NCBI RefSeq assembly: GCF_900114035.1
Contig: NZ_FORP01000007.1
Span: 186,001 to 250,000, forward strand
From: Amycolatopsis sacchari
Lineage (GTDB): Bacteria; Actinomycetota; Actinomycetes; Mycobacteriales; Pseudonocardiaceae
Length of the DNA: 64,000 nucleotides
Direction of reading: 5' to 3'
Shown here: one piece after another, positions 1-7,502 of the stretch
How positions within the stretch are numbered: the first letter of the stretch is position 1
How the letters are laid out: each line of letters opens with the position of its first letter
Notes under the pieces: generated by a model
Databases searched by the model: none
What the model was told of the DNA's origin: nothing
What the model saw: the letters and a program-made list of their open reading frames with translations, nothing else
Program-made: the position numbers and the translations under genes

Positions 1-617
1 AGCCTGGCGAACGCCTCGGTCTCCGCCTCGCACAGCTGCGGGAACTCAGCGGCGACGTGGGCGACCGGGCAGTGGTGCTGGCACAGCTGTTCGCCGCTGC
101 CGACCTGACGGGTCGACGCAGCGTAACCCTCCCTGGTCAGGGCGGCCGCCAGGGCCTCGGCCCGCCGGGCGGGCTCGCCCGGCTCGGTGACCGCGTCCTG
201 GTGGGGACCGACCAGCGAGGCGACCCGCCGCTCCGCGAAGGCGCGGACCGCCTCCTCGCCCGCGTGCTCGGCGAGGAACCGGATCGCCGACACGGCGAGG
301 TCGTCATAGGCGTGCCCGAACCGCGCCCGTCCCGCCTCGGTGAGCAGGAAGAGCTTCGCGGGACGGCCCCGCCCGCGCGGTCCGCGCCGGGGCGCGTCCC
401 GCGTTTCGGCCTCACCGTCGGCCAGCATGGCGTCGAGGTGACGCCGCACCGCCGTGGGGCTGATGCCCAGCCGGTCCGCGACCACGACCGCGGTCATCGG
501 ACCCTCCTCCAGCAGCAGGCGCGCCACGGCGTGCCGCGTCCGCCCCTCTGCCGTGGCCTGGGCGGGCGCGGCAGCACCGGGAGCGCCGGGCTCCTGGGGC
601 TTGCCGCTGTTTTTCAC
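1..617 (-). CDS. sufR: SufR-type iron-sulfur transcriptional regulator (3' end outside window)
   Basis: Repressor of the SUF iron-sulfur cluster assembly operon, which by synteny should follow beyond the left edge. The visible 205 residues have a winged-helix domain (about 25-95, recognition region ISPTAVRRHLDAML), then a C-terminal sensor part with CQHHCPVAHVAAEFPQLC: Cys179, Cys183 and Cys196 in the pattern of 4Fe-4S-binding actinobacterial SufR. A fourth ligand, if present, lies outside the window. The GTG start at 617 was chosen because the winged helix sits at the usual distance from it and a SufR-like operator overlaps it. Divergent from mptB, as in mycobacteria (Rv1460/Rv1459c, recalled). 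Partial only because the window ends. Confidence 0.93.
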   Translation of the reverse strand, partial: MKNSGKPQEPGAPGAAAPAQATAEGRTRHAVARLLLEEGPMTAVVVADRLGISPTAVRRHLDAMLADGEAETRDAPRRGPRGRGRPAKLFLLTEAGRARFGHAYDDLAVSAIRFLAEHAGEEAVRAFAERRVASLVGPHQDAVTEPGEPARRAEALAAALTREGYAASTRQVGSGEQLCQHHCPVAHVAAEFPQLCEAETEAFAR

Positions 618-628
618 AACATAAGTGT
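614..628 (-). promoter_or_regulatory. Candidate SufR operator overlapping the sufR start codon
   Basis: Read on the minus strand this is ACACT-TATGT-TGTGA, an exact match to the ACACT-N5-TGTGA inverted repeat I recall for mycobacterial SufR. It covers the GTG start of sufR, so bound SufR would block its own transcription. The motif match is seen; binding is inferred. Confidence 0.7.
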
Positions 629-774
629 GTCGTATTTCGAGCCGGGAGGCAAAGACCGATCACCCGGCAGTGACCGGGGTCACCGGAAGCGCCCTTCACG
701 AGGCCCTCTTCACCACGTCGATACTGCCAGCCACTTCCCCGCCACCGCCCTCAATGGAGCCGCTTCGCGGCGCC

Positions 775-788
775 GATAGTCTTTGGGA
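775..788 (+). promoter_or_regulatory. -10 box and leaderless start of mptB
   Basis: GATAGT (775-780), overlapping TAGTCT (777-782), is a -10-like box 6-8 nt before the GTG at 789, and no Shine-Dalgarno sequence precedes that codon. This spacing supports a leaderless transcript and decides the mptB start. The rest of 618-774 is the sufR/mptB divergent spacer; no further gene is seen there. Confidence 0.5.
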
Positions 789-2402
789 GTGGTAGTTGGC
801 GAGCCGGACACCGAACAGCAGCGGGGCGCTTCGGCGTTCCACCCGCCGCCGCCCGGGCCGCTGGAGGACGGCGAACTGAAGGCGCTGGACGTGATCCGGC
901 GCTTCGGCACCATCGGTGCGCTGTTCCTCGCGCTCGGCTCGCTCGGCGCGGGCGCGGCGCCCGTGCTCAACCCCGTGCAGGACATCCCGGTCCTGCGGCT
1001 GTTCTCCCGCATCCCGACGGTTTCCCTCGCCATCGCGTTCACGGGCATGGGGATGCTCGTGCTCGGCTGGCTGATGCTCGGCCGCTTCGCCCGGCCCGGT
1101 CGCGCGCGCCTGGTCAGCCGCGCGCAGCTGACGCGGACGCTGGTCATGTGGCTGACGCCGCTGATGTTCATCCCGCCGCTGTTCTCCCGCGACGTCTACA
1201 GCTACCTCGCGCAGAGCGAGATCGTGCACCGCGGCATGGACCCGTACTCGCTGGGCCCGGCGCAGGCGCTCGGCGTCGGCGACCCGCTGACCAGCGGCGT
1301 GTCGAACATGTGGCGCGAGACGCCCGCCCCCTACGGCCCGCTGTTCCTCAAGCTGGGCAGCTTCATCTCCGGGATCACGGGGGACGACATCGTCGCCGGC
1401 GTGCTGCTGCAGCGGGCGATGGCGCTGGTCGGGGTCGTGCTCATCATCTGGGCGCTGCCGCGGCTGGCGCGCCGGTTCGGCGTCGAGCCCGCCACCGCGC
1501 TGTGGCTGGGCGCCGCCAACCCGCTCGTGTTGTTCCACCTGGTCGCCGGCGCGCACAACGAAGCCCTCGGGATCGGCCTCATGGTCGCCGGGCTGGAGCT
1601 GGGCATCCGGCGGCTGCCCGTGCGCGTCGCGGGCGACACCCCGCCCCCGCTCGCGCGGGGTGAGCTGCTGTTCATCGTGCTGGGCGCTGTGGTGATCACG
1701 CTCGGCGCGGCGATCAAGATCAACGCGGTGATCGCGCTGGGGTTCTTCGGTGTGATGATCGCGCGGCGGTGGCACGGCAGGCTGCTCGACCTCGTGCGGA
1801 CCGCGGCCCTGATGACCGGGGTGTTCGCGGTGGTGATCGTGGCGCTGTGCTTCGGCACCGGGCTGGGCTTCGGCTGGGTCGGCGCGCTCGGCACGCCGGG
1901 GCTCGTGCGCAGCTGGATCTCCCCCACCGCCGAGCTGGCGAACGTCGGCGGCGTGCTGGGCATCGCGCTGGGCCTGGGCAACCACACGGACTCGCTCGTG
2001 TCGATCGTGCAGACCGCGGGCACCGTGGTGGCCGGCCTGATCACGGTGAAGTTCCTGTGGGACAGCTTCCGCTGGCGGTACCGGCCGATCATCGGGCTCG
2101 GGGTTTCGCTGGGCGCGTTCATGATGCTGCACGTGGCGATGCAGCCGTGGTGGCTGCTGTGGGCGGTGATCCCGCTGGCCGCCGCGGCGGGCACGTCGCG
2201 CTTCCGCGTGGCGGCGACCGTCGTCAGCGCGGTCGTCGCGTTCCTCGTCGCCCCGCCGGGCAGCAGCTTCGACGGCCGGGCCTTCGTGCCGCTGCAGGCG
2301 TACCTCGCGGCGCTCGTCGTGGTGGCGATCGCCCTGCTCGTAGTCCGGCGCTCGGCCCCCATGCTGCTGAAGCGGGACGTGAAGCCGGTCACCGGAGCCT
2401 AG
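789..2402 (+). CDS. mptB: Polyprenol-phosphomannose-dependent alpha-(1->6)-mannosyltransferase MptB
   Basis: Membrane GT-C glycosyltransferase that extends the alpha-1,6-mannan core of lipomannan/lipoarabinomannan, using polyprenyl-phosphate mannose at the outer face of the membrane. About 537 residues with some 12-13 hydrophobic segments. The family hallmark SRDVYSYLAQ...GMDPY (around residues 133-153) lies in the first extracellular loop; its Asp135 is the expected catalytic acid. The GTG at 789 is preferred for its leaderless -10 box; a TTG at 783 is also in frame. It sits next to sufR and upstream of the ABC pair and ctaA, the same order as recalled for Rv1459c. Named by family motif and synteny, since GT-C enzymes of this group are hard to separate by sequence alone. 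Confidence 0.9.
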   Translation: MVVGEPDTEQQRGASAFHPPPPGPLEDGELKALDVIRRFGTIGALFLALGSLGAGAAPVLNPVQDIPVLRLFSRIPTVSLAIAFTGMGMLVLGWLMLGRFARPGRARLVSRAQLTRTLVMWLTPLMFIPPLFSRDVYSYLAQSEIVHRGMDPYSLGPAQALGVGDPLTSGVSNMWRETPAPYGPLFLKLGSFISGITGDDIVAGVLLQRAMALVGVVLIIWALPRLARRFGVEPATALWLGAANPLVLFHLVAGAHNEALGIGLMVAGLELGIRRLPVRVAGDTPPPLARGELLFIVLGAVVITLGAAIKINAVIALGFFGVMIARRWHGRLLDLVRTAALMTGVFAVVIVALCFGTGLGFGWVGALGTPGLVRSWISPTAELANVGGVLGIALGLGNHTDSLVSIVQTAGTVVAGLITVKFLWDSFRWRYRPIIGLGVSLGAFMMLHVAMQPWWLLWAVIPLAAAAGTSRFRVAATVVSAVVAFLVAPPGSSFDGRAFVPLQAYLAALVVVAIALLVVRRSAPMLLKRDVKPVTGA

Positions 2403-2420
2403 GTCGTAGGCTTGACTGCC

Positions 2421-3347
2421 GTGAGCACCCCTGCCGTCGAGATCAGCGGACTGGTGAAGCGCTACGGCGCGAAGACCGCGGTCGACGGCCTCGACCTGAA
2501 GATGGCCCGCGGCCGCCTGCTCGCCCTGCTCGGTCCCAACGGCGCCGGCAAGACGACCACCGTCGAGATCTGCGAAGGCTTCCTGCGTCCCGACTCGGGC
2601 ACCGTGCGCGTGCTCGGCCTCGACCCCGCCCGCGAGGGCCGTGCGCTGCGGCCGCGCATCGGCGTGATGCCGCAGGGCGGCGGCGCCTACCCGGGCGTGC
2701 GGGCGGGCGAGATGCTCGGCCTGGTCGCGTCCTGCGCGGCCGATCCGCTCGACCCCGCCTGGCTGCTCGACGTCCTCGGGCTCGCCGGCGTGCGCCGCAC
2801 CCCGTTCAAGCGCCTGTCCGGTGGGCAGCAGCAGCGCCTTTCCCTCGCGTGCGCCCTCGTCGGCCGCCCGGAGCTGGTGTTCCTCGACGAGCCGACCGCG
2901 GGCATGGACCCGCAGGCCCGCCGCCTGGTCTGGGACCTGCTCGGCGCCCTGCGCGCGGACGGGGTGAGCGTGCTGCTGACCACGCACCTGATGGAGGAGG
3001 CCGAGGCGCTGGCCGACGACGTGGTGATCGTCGACCACGGCAAGGTGATCGCCGAGGGCACCCCGGCCGCGCTCACCGCCGAGGAGGGCGACGCCGCGCA
3101 GCTGCGCTTCAAGGCCCGCCCGGGCCTCGACACCGACCTGCTGACCGCCGCCCTGCCCGAGGGCTACCACGTGCACGAGCCGACGCCCGGCAGCTACCAC
3201 GTGCTGGGCCGCGTCGACCCGCAGGTGGTGTCCACGGTGACGTCCTGGTGCGCGCAGCAGGGGGTGCTCGCGGAGGAGCTGCACGTGGGCAAGCGGGACC
3301 TGGAAGAGGTCTTCCTCGAGCTGACCGGACGGGAGCTGCGGTCGTGA
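2421..3347 (+). CDS. ABC transporter ATP-binding protein (Rv1458c-like)
   Basis: Nucleotide-binding subunit of an ABC-2 type exporter of about 308 residues. Walker A GPNGAGKT (38-45), signature LSGGQ (132-136) and Walker B LVFLDE (152-157) are intact, followed by a C-terminal regulatory stretch typical of drug or lipid exporters. The GTG at 2421 is preferred because TAGG at 2407-2410 could act as a weak ribosome binding site; a TTG at 2412 is in frame. It starts 18 nt after mptB, and its stop overlaps the permease start (GTGA), so the two exporter subunits are translationally coupled. Substrate unknown; synteny with the mptB/ctaA block does not settle it. Confidence 0.93.
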   Translation: MSTPAVEISGLVKRYGAKTAVDGLDLKMARGRLLALLGPNGAGKTTTVEICEGFLRPDSGTVRVLGLDPAREGRALRPRIGVMPQGGGAYPGVRAGEMLGLVASCAADPLDPAWLLDVLGLAGVRRTPFKRLSGGQQQRLSLACALVGRPELVFLDEPTAGMDPQARRLVWDLLGALRADGVSVLLTTHLMEEAEALADDVVIVDHGKVIAEGTPAALTAEEGDAAQLRFKARPGLDTDLLTAALPEGYHVHEPTPGSYHVLGRVDPQVVSTVTSWCAQQGVLAEELHVGKRDLEEVFLELTGRELRS

Positions 3348-4129
3348 CCACCTTCGCCCCCGGGACGTTCACCCCGAAGCCCGGCGCGGGCAGCCGCGGC
3401 CGGATGCTGCTCACCCACGCGAAGGTCGAGACGAGCCTCACGCTGCGGCACGGCGAGCAGATCCTGCTGACCCTGCTCATCCCGCTGGCGCTGCTGATCG
3501 GCCTGACGCTGCTGGACATCCTGCCCACCGGGGACCTCAACGGAGTGTCCAAAGCGGACTGGGTGACGCCGAGGATCTTCGCGCTCGCGGTGATGTCCTC
3601 GGCCTTCACCGGGCAGGCGATCGCACTGGGCTTCGACCGCCGTTACGGGGTGCTCAAACGGCTTTCCGCCACCGCGCTGCCGCGCTGGCTGCTCGTCGCG
3701 GGACGGATGGTCGCCGCACTTGTCGTCGTGCTGCTGCAGGTCGTCGTGCTCGGCGTGGTCGCCGCGCTGCTCGGCTGGTCGCCCTCCGGGCCAGGGCTGG
3801 CGGAGGCCGTGCTGCTGCTCGTGGTGGGCACGCTCGGCTTCGGCGCGCTCGGCGTCCTGCTGGGCGGTTCGCTGCGCGCCGAAGCGGTGCTGGCGCTGGC
3901 CAACATCGTGTGGTTCGTGCTGCTGCTCGCGGGCGGCATCCTGCTCGCCCCCTCGACCCTGCCGTCGGCCGCCGCGGCGGTCGTCGAGCTGCTGCCTTCC
4001 GGGGCGCTGGCCGAGGGCCTGCGGGCCGCGCTGGTGGACGGAACGCTCGACTGGAAACCGGTCGTGGTGCTGCTCGCCTGGGGCGCCGTCGCCGGTGCCG
4101 TGGCCACGCGCACGACCCGGTTGACCTGA
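3344..4129 (+). CDS. ABC-2 type transporter permease (Rv1457c-like)
   Basis: Membrane subunit paired with the preceding ATPase, 261 residues. The soluble N-terminus (about 1-35) is followed by six hydrophobic segments, the usual ABC-2 permease topology. The GTG at 3344 overlaps the ATPase stop by 4 nt (GTGA), fixing the start. No substrate-binding protein is nearby, which fits an exporter. A hairpin at 4143-4160 follows the stop, so the mptB-ATPase-permease group may be one transcript ending here, before ctaA begins from its own promoter. Confidence 0.93.
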   Translation: MTTFAPGTFTPKPGAGSRGRMLLTHAKVETSLTLRHGEQILLTLLIPLALLIGLTLLDILPTGDLNGVSKADWVTPRIFALAVMSSAFTGQAIALGFDRRYGVLKRLSATALPRWLLVAGRMVAALVVVLLQVVVLGVVAALLGWSPSGPGLAEAVLLLVVGTLGFGALGVLLGGSLRAEAVLALANIVWFVLLLAGGILLAPSTLPSAAAAVVELLPSGALAEGLRAALVDGTLDWKPVVVLLAWGAVAGAVATRTTRLT

Positions 4130-4142
4130 CGGGGCGGTGCGG

Positions 4143-4160
4143 CCGGGACCAAAGTCCCGG
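4143..4160 (+). terminator. Short hairpin between the ABC permease and ctaA
   Basis: A perfect 7-bp stem (CCGGGAC / GTCCCGG) with loop CAAA begins 13 nt after the permease stop. There is no T-run. It could end the ABC operon or act as an operator, since the ctaA -10 box starts 4 nt downstream. Confidence 0.45.
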
Positions 4161-4163
4161 GCC

Positions 4164-4176
4164 TATCCTCACATCC
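4164..4176 (+). promoter_or_regulatory. -10 box and leaderless start of ctaA
   Basis: TATCCT at 4164-4169 lies 7 nt before the GTG at 4177 and no ribosome binding site is present, the layout of an actinobacterial leaderless promoter. It supports the chosen ctaA start. Confidence 0.6.
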
Positions 4177-5154
4177 GTGGCTCTGAACTCCCTCGTCGCC
4201 CGGCTGCCCCTCCCCTCGCGCTCGGTCCAGAAAGCCGTCGGCATCGCCGCGGTCGTCGCGCAGGCCGGGATCGGCGTGACCGGGTCGGTCGTGCGGGTCA
4301 CCGGGTCCGGCCTCGGCTGCCGCACCTGGCCGGAGTGCCAGCCGGGCAGCATGGTGCCGGTCGCCCACGAGGAGCTGCACGCCGTCACCCAGTGGATCGA
4401 GTTCGGCAACCGCCTGCTGACCGGGGTGGTCATCCTGGTCGCCGCCATCGCGGTCCTCACGGCGTGGCGCGTGCACCTCGCCACCCCGCGCAAGCGGCTC
4501 CTCGCGCTGGCCTGGACCATGCCCGGCGGTGTGGTCCTGCAGGCCGTCGTCGGCGGGATGACGGTGCTCGCGAAGCTCGAGTGGTGGACGGTCGCGATCC
4601 ACTTCCTCGCCTCCACCCCCCTGATCTGGCTCGCGGTGGTGCTGCTGCACGCCTTCACCGAGGGCGACGAGACCCCGCGCTGGCTCGTGCCGCCGATCGC
4701 GAAGACTTTCCTCGTCGTCCTCGCCGTCGCGATGTGGGGCATCCTCGTCGCGGGCACCACCGTGACGGGCGCGGGCCCGCACGGCGGGGACCCGGAGACC
4801 CACCGCCTCGACGCGCCGATCGAGCTGCTCGCCCGCGTCCACAGCGGGGTGCTCGTGGTGTACCTCGTGGTGCTCGCCGTCCTCGGCCTGACACTGCTGC
4901 GCACCGGCGCGCCACGGTCCCTGTGGCGGCGGTACGGCGCCGTCTGGCTGGTCGCGCTGGCGCAGGGCGTCCTCGGGGTCGTGCAGTACGCGCTGGGCGT
5001 GCCGGAAGCCCTGGTGTCGCTGCACGTGCTCGGCTCGGCGCTGGTGATCGTCTCGACCGCGGCGCTGTGGTGCGGGGCGCGGGACCGCGGGCTGCCCCCG
5101 GCACCGGCGGTCGTGTCCTCTACCACAACCGGACATGCCGCTGTAACGCCGTAG
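4177..5154 (+). CDS. ctaA: Heme A synthase (COX15/CtaA family)
   Basis: Membrane enzyme that oxidises the C8 methyl group of heme O to a formyl group, giving heme A for the aa3 cytochrome c oxidase. The product has 325 residues and about eight transmembrane segments in two four-helix halves. Conserved features include GSVVRVTGSGLGCRTWPEC near residue 45, with the Cys pair seen in many bacterial CtaA proteins, and helix-borne histidines (EELHAVTQWIEFGNR; IHFLAS; LARVHSG; SLHVLGS) that can ligate the two hemes. The partner heme O synthase gene ctaB lies 22 kb away at 27431-28462. In M. tuberculosis the two are close (Rv1456c/Rv1451, recalled); here the hopanoid and lipid genes lie between them. 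Confidence 0.94.
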   Translation: MALNSLVARLPLPSRSVQKAVGIAAVVAQAGIGVTGSVVRVTGSGLGCRTWPECQPGSMVPVAHEELHAVTQWIEFGNRLLTGVVILVAAIAVLTAWRVHLATPRKRLLALAWTMPGGVVLQAVVGGMTVLAKLEWWTVAIHFLASTPLIWLAVVLLHAFTEGDETPRWLVPPIAKTFLVVLAVAMWGILVAGTTVTGAGPHGGDPETHRLDAPIELLARVHSGVLVVYLVVLAVLGLTLLRTGAPRSLWRRYGAVWLVALAQGVLGVVQYALGVPEALVSLHVLGSALVIVSTAALWCGARDRGLPPAPAVVSSTTTGHAAVTP

Positions 5155-5247
5155 CGATGTGCGCGCCAGCCGCTGCGGCTAGTCTCGGCCACGGCGGGGG
5201 CGGAAAGTCCGGATTCCGCCCCGGAACCTGAGTGAGGTACCTGCTCC

Positions 5248-6183
5248 ATGAGTGCCACCGATGTCCGTCCCGGCGCGAAGCCCCTCATCTCCCACCGGCG
5301 GTCGGCCGGGCAGATGCTCGTGCTGAAGTCCTTCCTGCTGATCCCGTTCGTCGCACTGGTCGCCGCGCTCCCGCTGGCGTGGGGCTGGGGCCTGAGCTGG
5401 CTCGACCTCGCGCTCGCGGCGGTGTTCTACGTCGTCGCGACGCTGGGCGTCACGGTGGGGTACCACCGCTACTTCACGCACGGCGCGTTCAAGGCGAACC
5501 GCCCGCTGCGCGTGGCGCTCGCGATCGCGGGCAGCATGGCCGTGCAGGGCTCGGTGATCTTCTGGGTCGCCAGCCACCGGCGGCACCACGCCTTCGCCGA
5601 CCGCGAGGGCGACCCGCACTCCCCCTGGCTGTTCGGCACGTCACCGGGGGCGCTGCTGCGCGGGTTCTGGCACGCGCACATGGGGTGGATGTTCCAGCGT
5701 GAGGTCACCAACTACGACCGGTTCGCCCCCGATCTGGTGGCCGACCCTGCGCTGCGGGTGGTGAACCGGTACTTCTGGCTGTGGATCACGCTGAGCCTCG
5801 CGCTGCCCGCGGCGCTGGGCGGCCTGCTCAGCTGGTCGTGGCAGGGCGCGGTGACGGCGTTCTTCTGGGCCGGCCTCGTGCGGATCGCGTTCCTGCACCA
5901 CGTGACCTGGTCGGTGAACTCGATCTGCCACATGGTCGGCGACCGCCCGTTCGCCAGCAGGGACAAGGCGGCCAACTTCTGGCCGCTGGCGATCCTGTCG
6001 ATGGGCGAGTCGTGGCACAACTCGCACCACGCCGACCCGACGTGCGCCCGGCACGGGGTGCTGCGCGGGCAGATCGACGTGTCGGCGCGGGTGATCTGGC
6101 TGTTCGAGAAGCTCCGGTGGGCGCGGGACGTGCGCTGGCCGAAGGCGGAACGCCTCGCGGCCAAGCGCATCGGCGCCGCCTGA
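5248..6183 (+). CDS. Acyl-CoA / acyl-lipid delta-9-type fatty acid desaturase
   Basis: Membrane di-iron desaturase, 311 residues, that introduces a cis double bond into a long-chain acyl group. Three histidine boxes are complete: HRYFTH (73-78), HRRHH (110-114) and HNSHH (about 258-262). Hydrophobic stretches between them give the four-helix topology of stearoyl-CoA desaturases. ATG at 5248 follows a GAGTGAGG ribosome binding site, and a -10-like TAGTCT at 5180-5185 would give a leader of about 55 nt. Its stop abuts the stop of the convergent cyclase gene in TGATCA. Whether the substrate is acyl-CoA or phospholipid cannot be told from sequence, and no reductase gene is adjacent. Confidence 0.92.
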   Translation: MSATDVRPGAKPLISHRRSAGQMLVLKSFLLIPFVALVAALPLAWGWGLSWLDLALAAVFYVVATLGVTVGYHRYFTHGAFKANRPLRVALAIAGSMAVQGSVIFWVASHRRHHAFADREGDPHSPWLFGTSPGALLRGFWHAHMGWMFQREVTNYDRFAPDLVADPALRVVNRYFWLWITLSLALPAALGGLLSWSWQGAVTAFFWAGLVRIAFLHHVTWSVNSICHMVGDRPFASRDKAANFWPLAILSMGESWHNSHHADPTCARHGVLRGQIDVSARVIWLFEKLRWARDVRWPKAERLAAKRIGAA

Positions 6184-7065
6184 TCAGAAGATCGCGACCG
6201 GGTTGACGGGCACGCCCGTCAACCCGTGGACGCGGGGTGGTGCGACGCTGAGCAGGAAGCGGTAGCGGCCCAGTTCGGCGCACACCGCGGCCAGTTCGTC
6301 GGCGTCCACGGCGTCGATCAGCGGCAGGCCCATCCTGGGCAGCGCCACGCGGTGCATCGCCGAGGGCAGGTCCGGTTCCAGCGACGGATGGGAGTCCGCC
6401 AGGTCCCCGCCGTACAACGAAACCCCGCGCTCGTGCATCCACCGCGCCGCGGCCACGCTCATGCCGGGCATCGGGTTCCCGCGGTAGCGAGTCTGCACCC
6501 AGCCGAACCGCGCGATGAGCGCGTCACCGGACTCGACGAGCACCCCCTGGCGCTTCTCCGCCGCTTCCAGGTCCTCCGGCGTGACCGAGTGATCCGCCGG
6601 CACGGGGCCGTCGACGGCGAGGTCGAGCAGCACTCCCCTGGTGACGATCCCTTCGGCGAAGGCGGTCGTGGAGCCGTGCCGGACCCCGGCGGGGGTCACG
6701 CTCCGCGCGAGCGGCTCTCCGGGGTACACCTGGTCCCCCTGCACCTGGTGGCTCAACGCGTCCAGGTGCGTCATCTCCGGATGGTGGGTGGTGACCAGCA
6801 GCACGTCGGCCGTCGCCGTCGCCGGGCTTCCCGCGTACACCATCAGCTGCTGCACCGGAGACGCGTCGGTCGTGGTGGTCGGCGCGAACGGACCGCTCAG
6901 CACCGGTGCGGGCCGGACCGGCACGGCCAGCGACACGGCGCGGCCCGTGCGCACCTCCCGCGCGGCCCGCTCGCGGACCTCGTCAGTGATCAGGTTGAGC
7001 GTGCCCCGCTCGTCGTCCTCGCCCCACCGGCCCCAGTTGTCCGGCAGCTCAGCACTGTCATCCAT
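6184..7065 (-). CDS. Cyclase family protein (kynurenine formamidase-like hydrolase)
   Basis: PF04199-type metal-dependent hydrolase of 293 residues. The family covers kynurenine formamidase, isatin hydrolase and polyketide cyclase-like enzymes. The metal-binding signature is present as THHPEMTHLDALSHQ (about residues 89-103), where the family usually has HxGTHxDxPxH, and a downstream GVLLDL...HSVTPEDLE block fits the second half of the active site. A -10-like TACCGT lies 7 nt before the ATG, suggesting a leaderless transcript. No tryptophan-degradation genes are nearby, so the substrate is unknown. Confidence 0.85.
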   Translation of the reverse strand: MDDSAELPDNWGRWGEDDERGTLNLITDEVRERAAREVRTGRAVSLAVPVRPAPVLSGPFAPTTTTDASPVQQLMVYAGSPATATADVLLVTTHHPEMTHLDALSHQVQGDQVYPGEPLARSVTPAGVRHGSTTAFAEGIVTRGVLLDLAVDGPVPADHSVTPEDLEAAEKRQGVLVESGDALIARFGWVQTRYRGNPMPGMSVAAARWMHERGVSLYGGDLADSHPSLEPDLPSAMHRVALPRMGLPLIDAVDADELAAVCAELGRYRFLLSVAPPRVHGLTGVPVNPVAIF

Positions 7066-7125
7066 GATCGCGACGGTAGTCCTCGGACCGCCGCCGGGGG
7101 GTTCCCGAAAGGGCAGGGTTCGGCG

Positions 7126-7443
7126 TCAGTACCGGCGGCCGGCGGGCCCCGCCATGCGGTGCCGGTGGCCGGGGCCGATCTTCACGGCACCGACGGTCGC
7201 GGCGTCCCATTCGGCCGGTTCCAGGTCCTCGACGGCCTCGACGAGCGCCTCACCCGTCGCGGTCGAGGGCACCACGACGTCGCCGAGCGCGCCGTCGGCG
7301 CCCACGAGCACGACCCGCGCCCCGGCACGGCCGATGTTCTCCACCACGCCCTTGCTCGGCTTGCCGTGCTCGGCCACGAACCGGCGGGCGGCGGCCAGCT
7401 GCTTGGCGGTCGGCTCCTGGGTCTTCTCGGTCTGTTCAGCCAC
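7126..7443 (-). CDS. Small hypothetical protein
   Basis: Unrecognised small protein of about 105 residues: charged N-terminus, a central VVENIGRAGARVVLVGADGALGD segment that could form a beta-alpha-beta unit, and an Arg/Gly-rich C-terminus (GPGHRHRMAGPAGRRY). No signal peptide or membrane segment. The GTG at 7443 is preferred to the ATG at 7452 because TAGGAT, a good -10 box, lies 7 nt before the GTG and overlaps the ATG region. It is divergent from qor and shares the promoter region. Codon use matches its neighbours, so it is probably a real gene. Confidence 0.7.
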   Translation of the reverse strand: MAEQTEKTQEPTAKQLAAARRFVAEHGKPSKGVVENIGRAGARVVLVGADGALGDVVVPSTATGEALVEAVEDLEPAEWDAATVGAVKIGPGHRHRMAGPAGRRY

Positions 7444-7450
7444 GTGCAGC

Positions 7451-7460
7451 ATCCTAGACT
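7451..7460. promoter_or_regulatory. Overlapping divergent -10 boxes
   Basis: On the minus strand TAGGAT (7456-7451) lies 7 nt before the GTG of the small hypothetical gene. On the plus strand TAGACT (7455-7460) could serve qor through a leader of about 35 nt. The boxes overlap, so both promoters could not be opened at the same time. Confidence 0.5.
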
Positions 7461-7502
7461 CGGTACCCGGCGCAGGCAGTCGAAGGAGACGAGGAGAACT
7501 TC

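Noticed and set aside
696-3284. A long minus-strand open frame (862 codons) opposite mptB and the ABC ATPase
   Set aside because: His/Arg/Gln/Ala-rich low-complexity translation without domains; a shadow of the true plus-strand genes. The same applies to long frames opposite the FAD monooxygenase/hpnH, shc and zwf.
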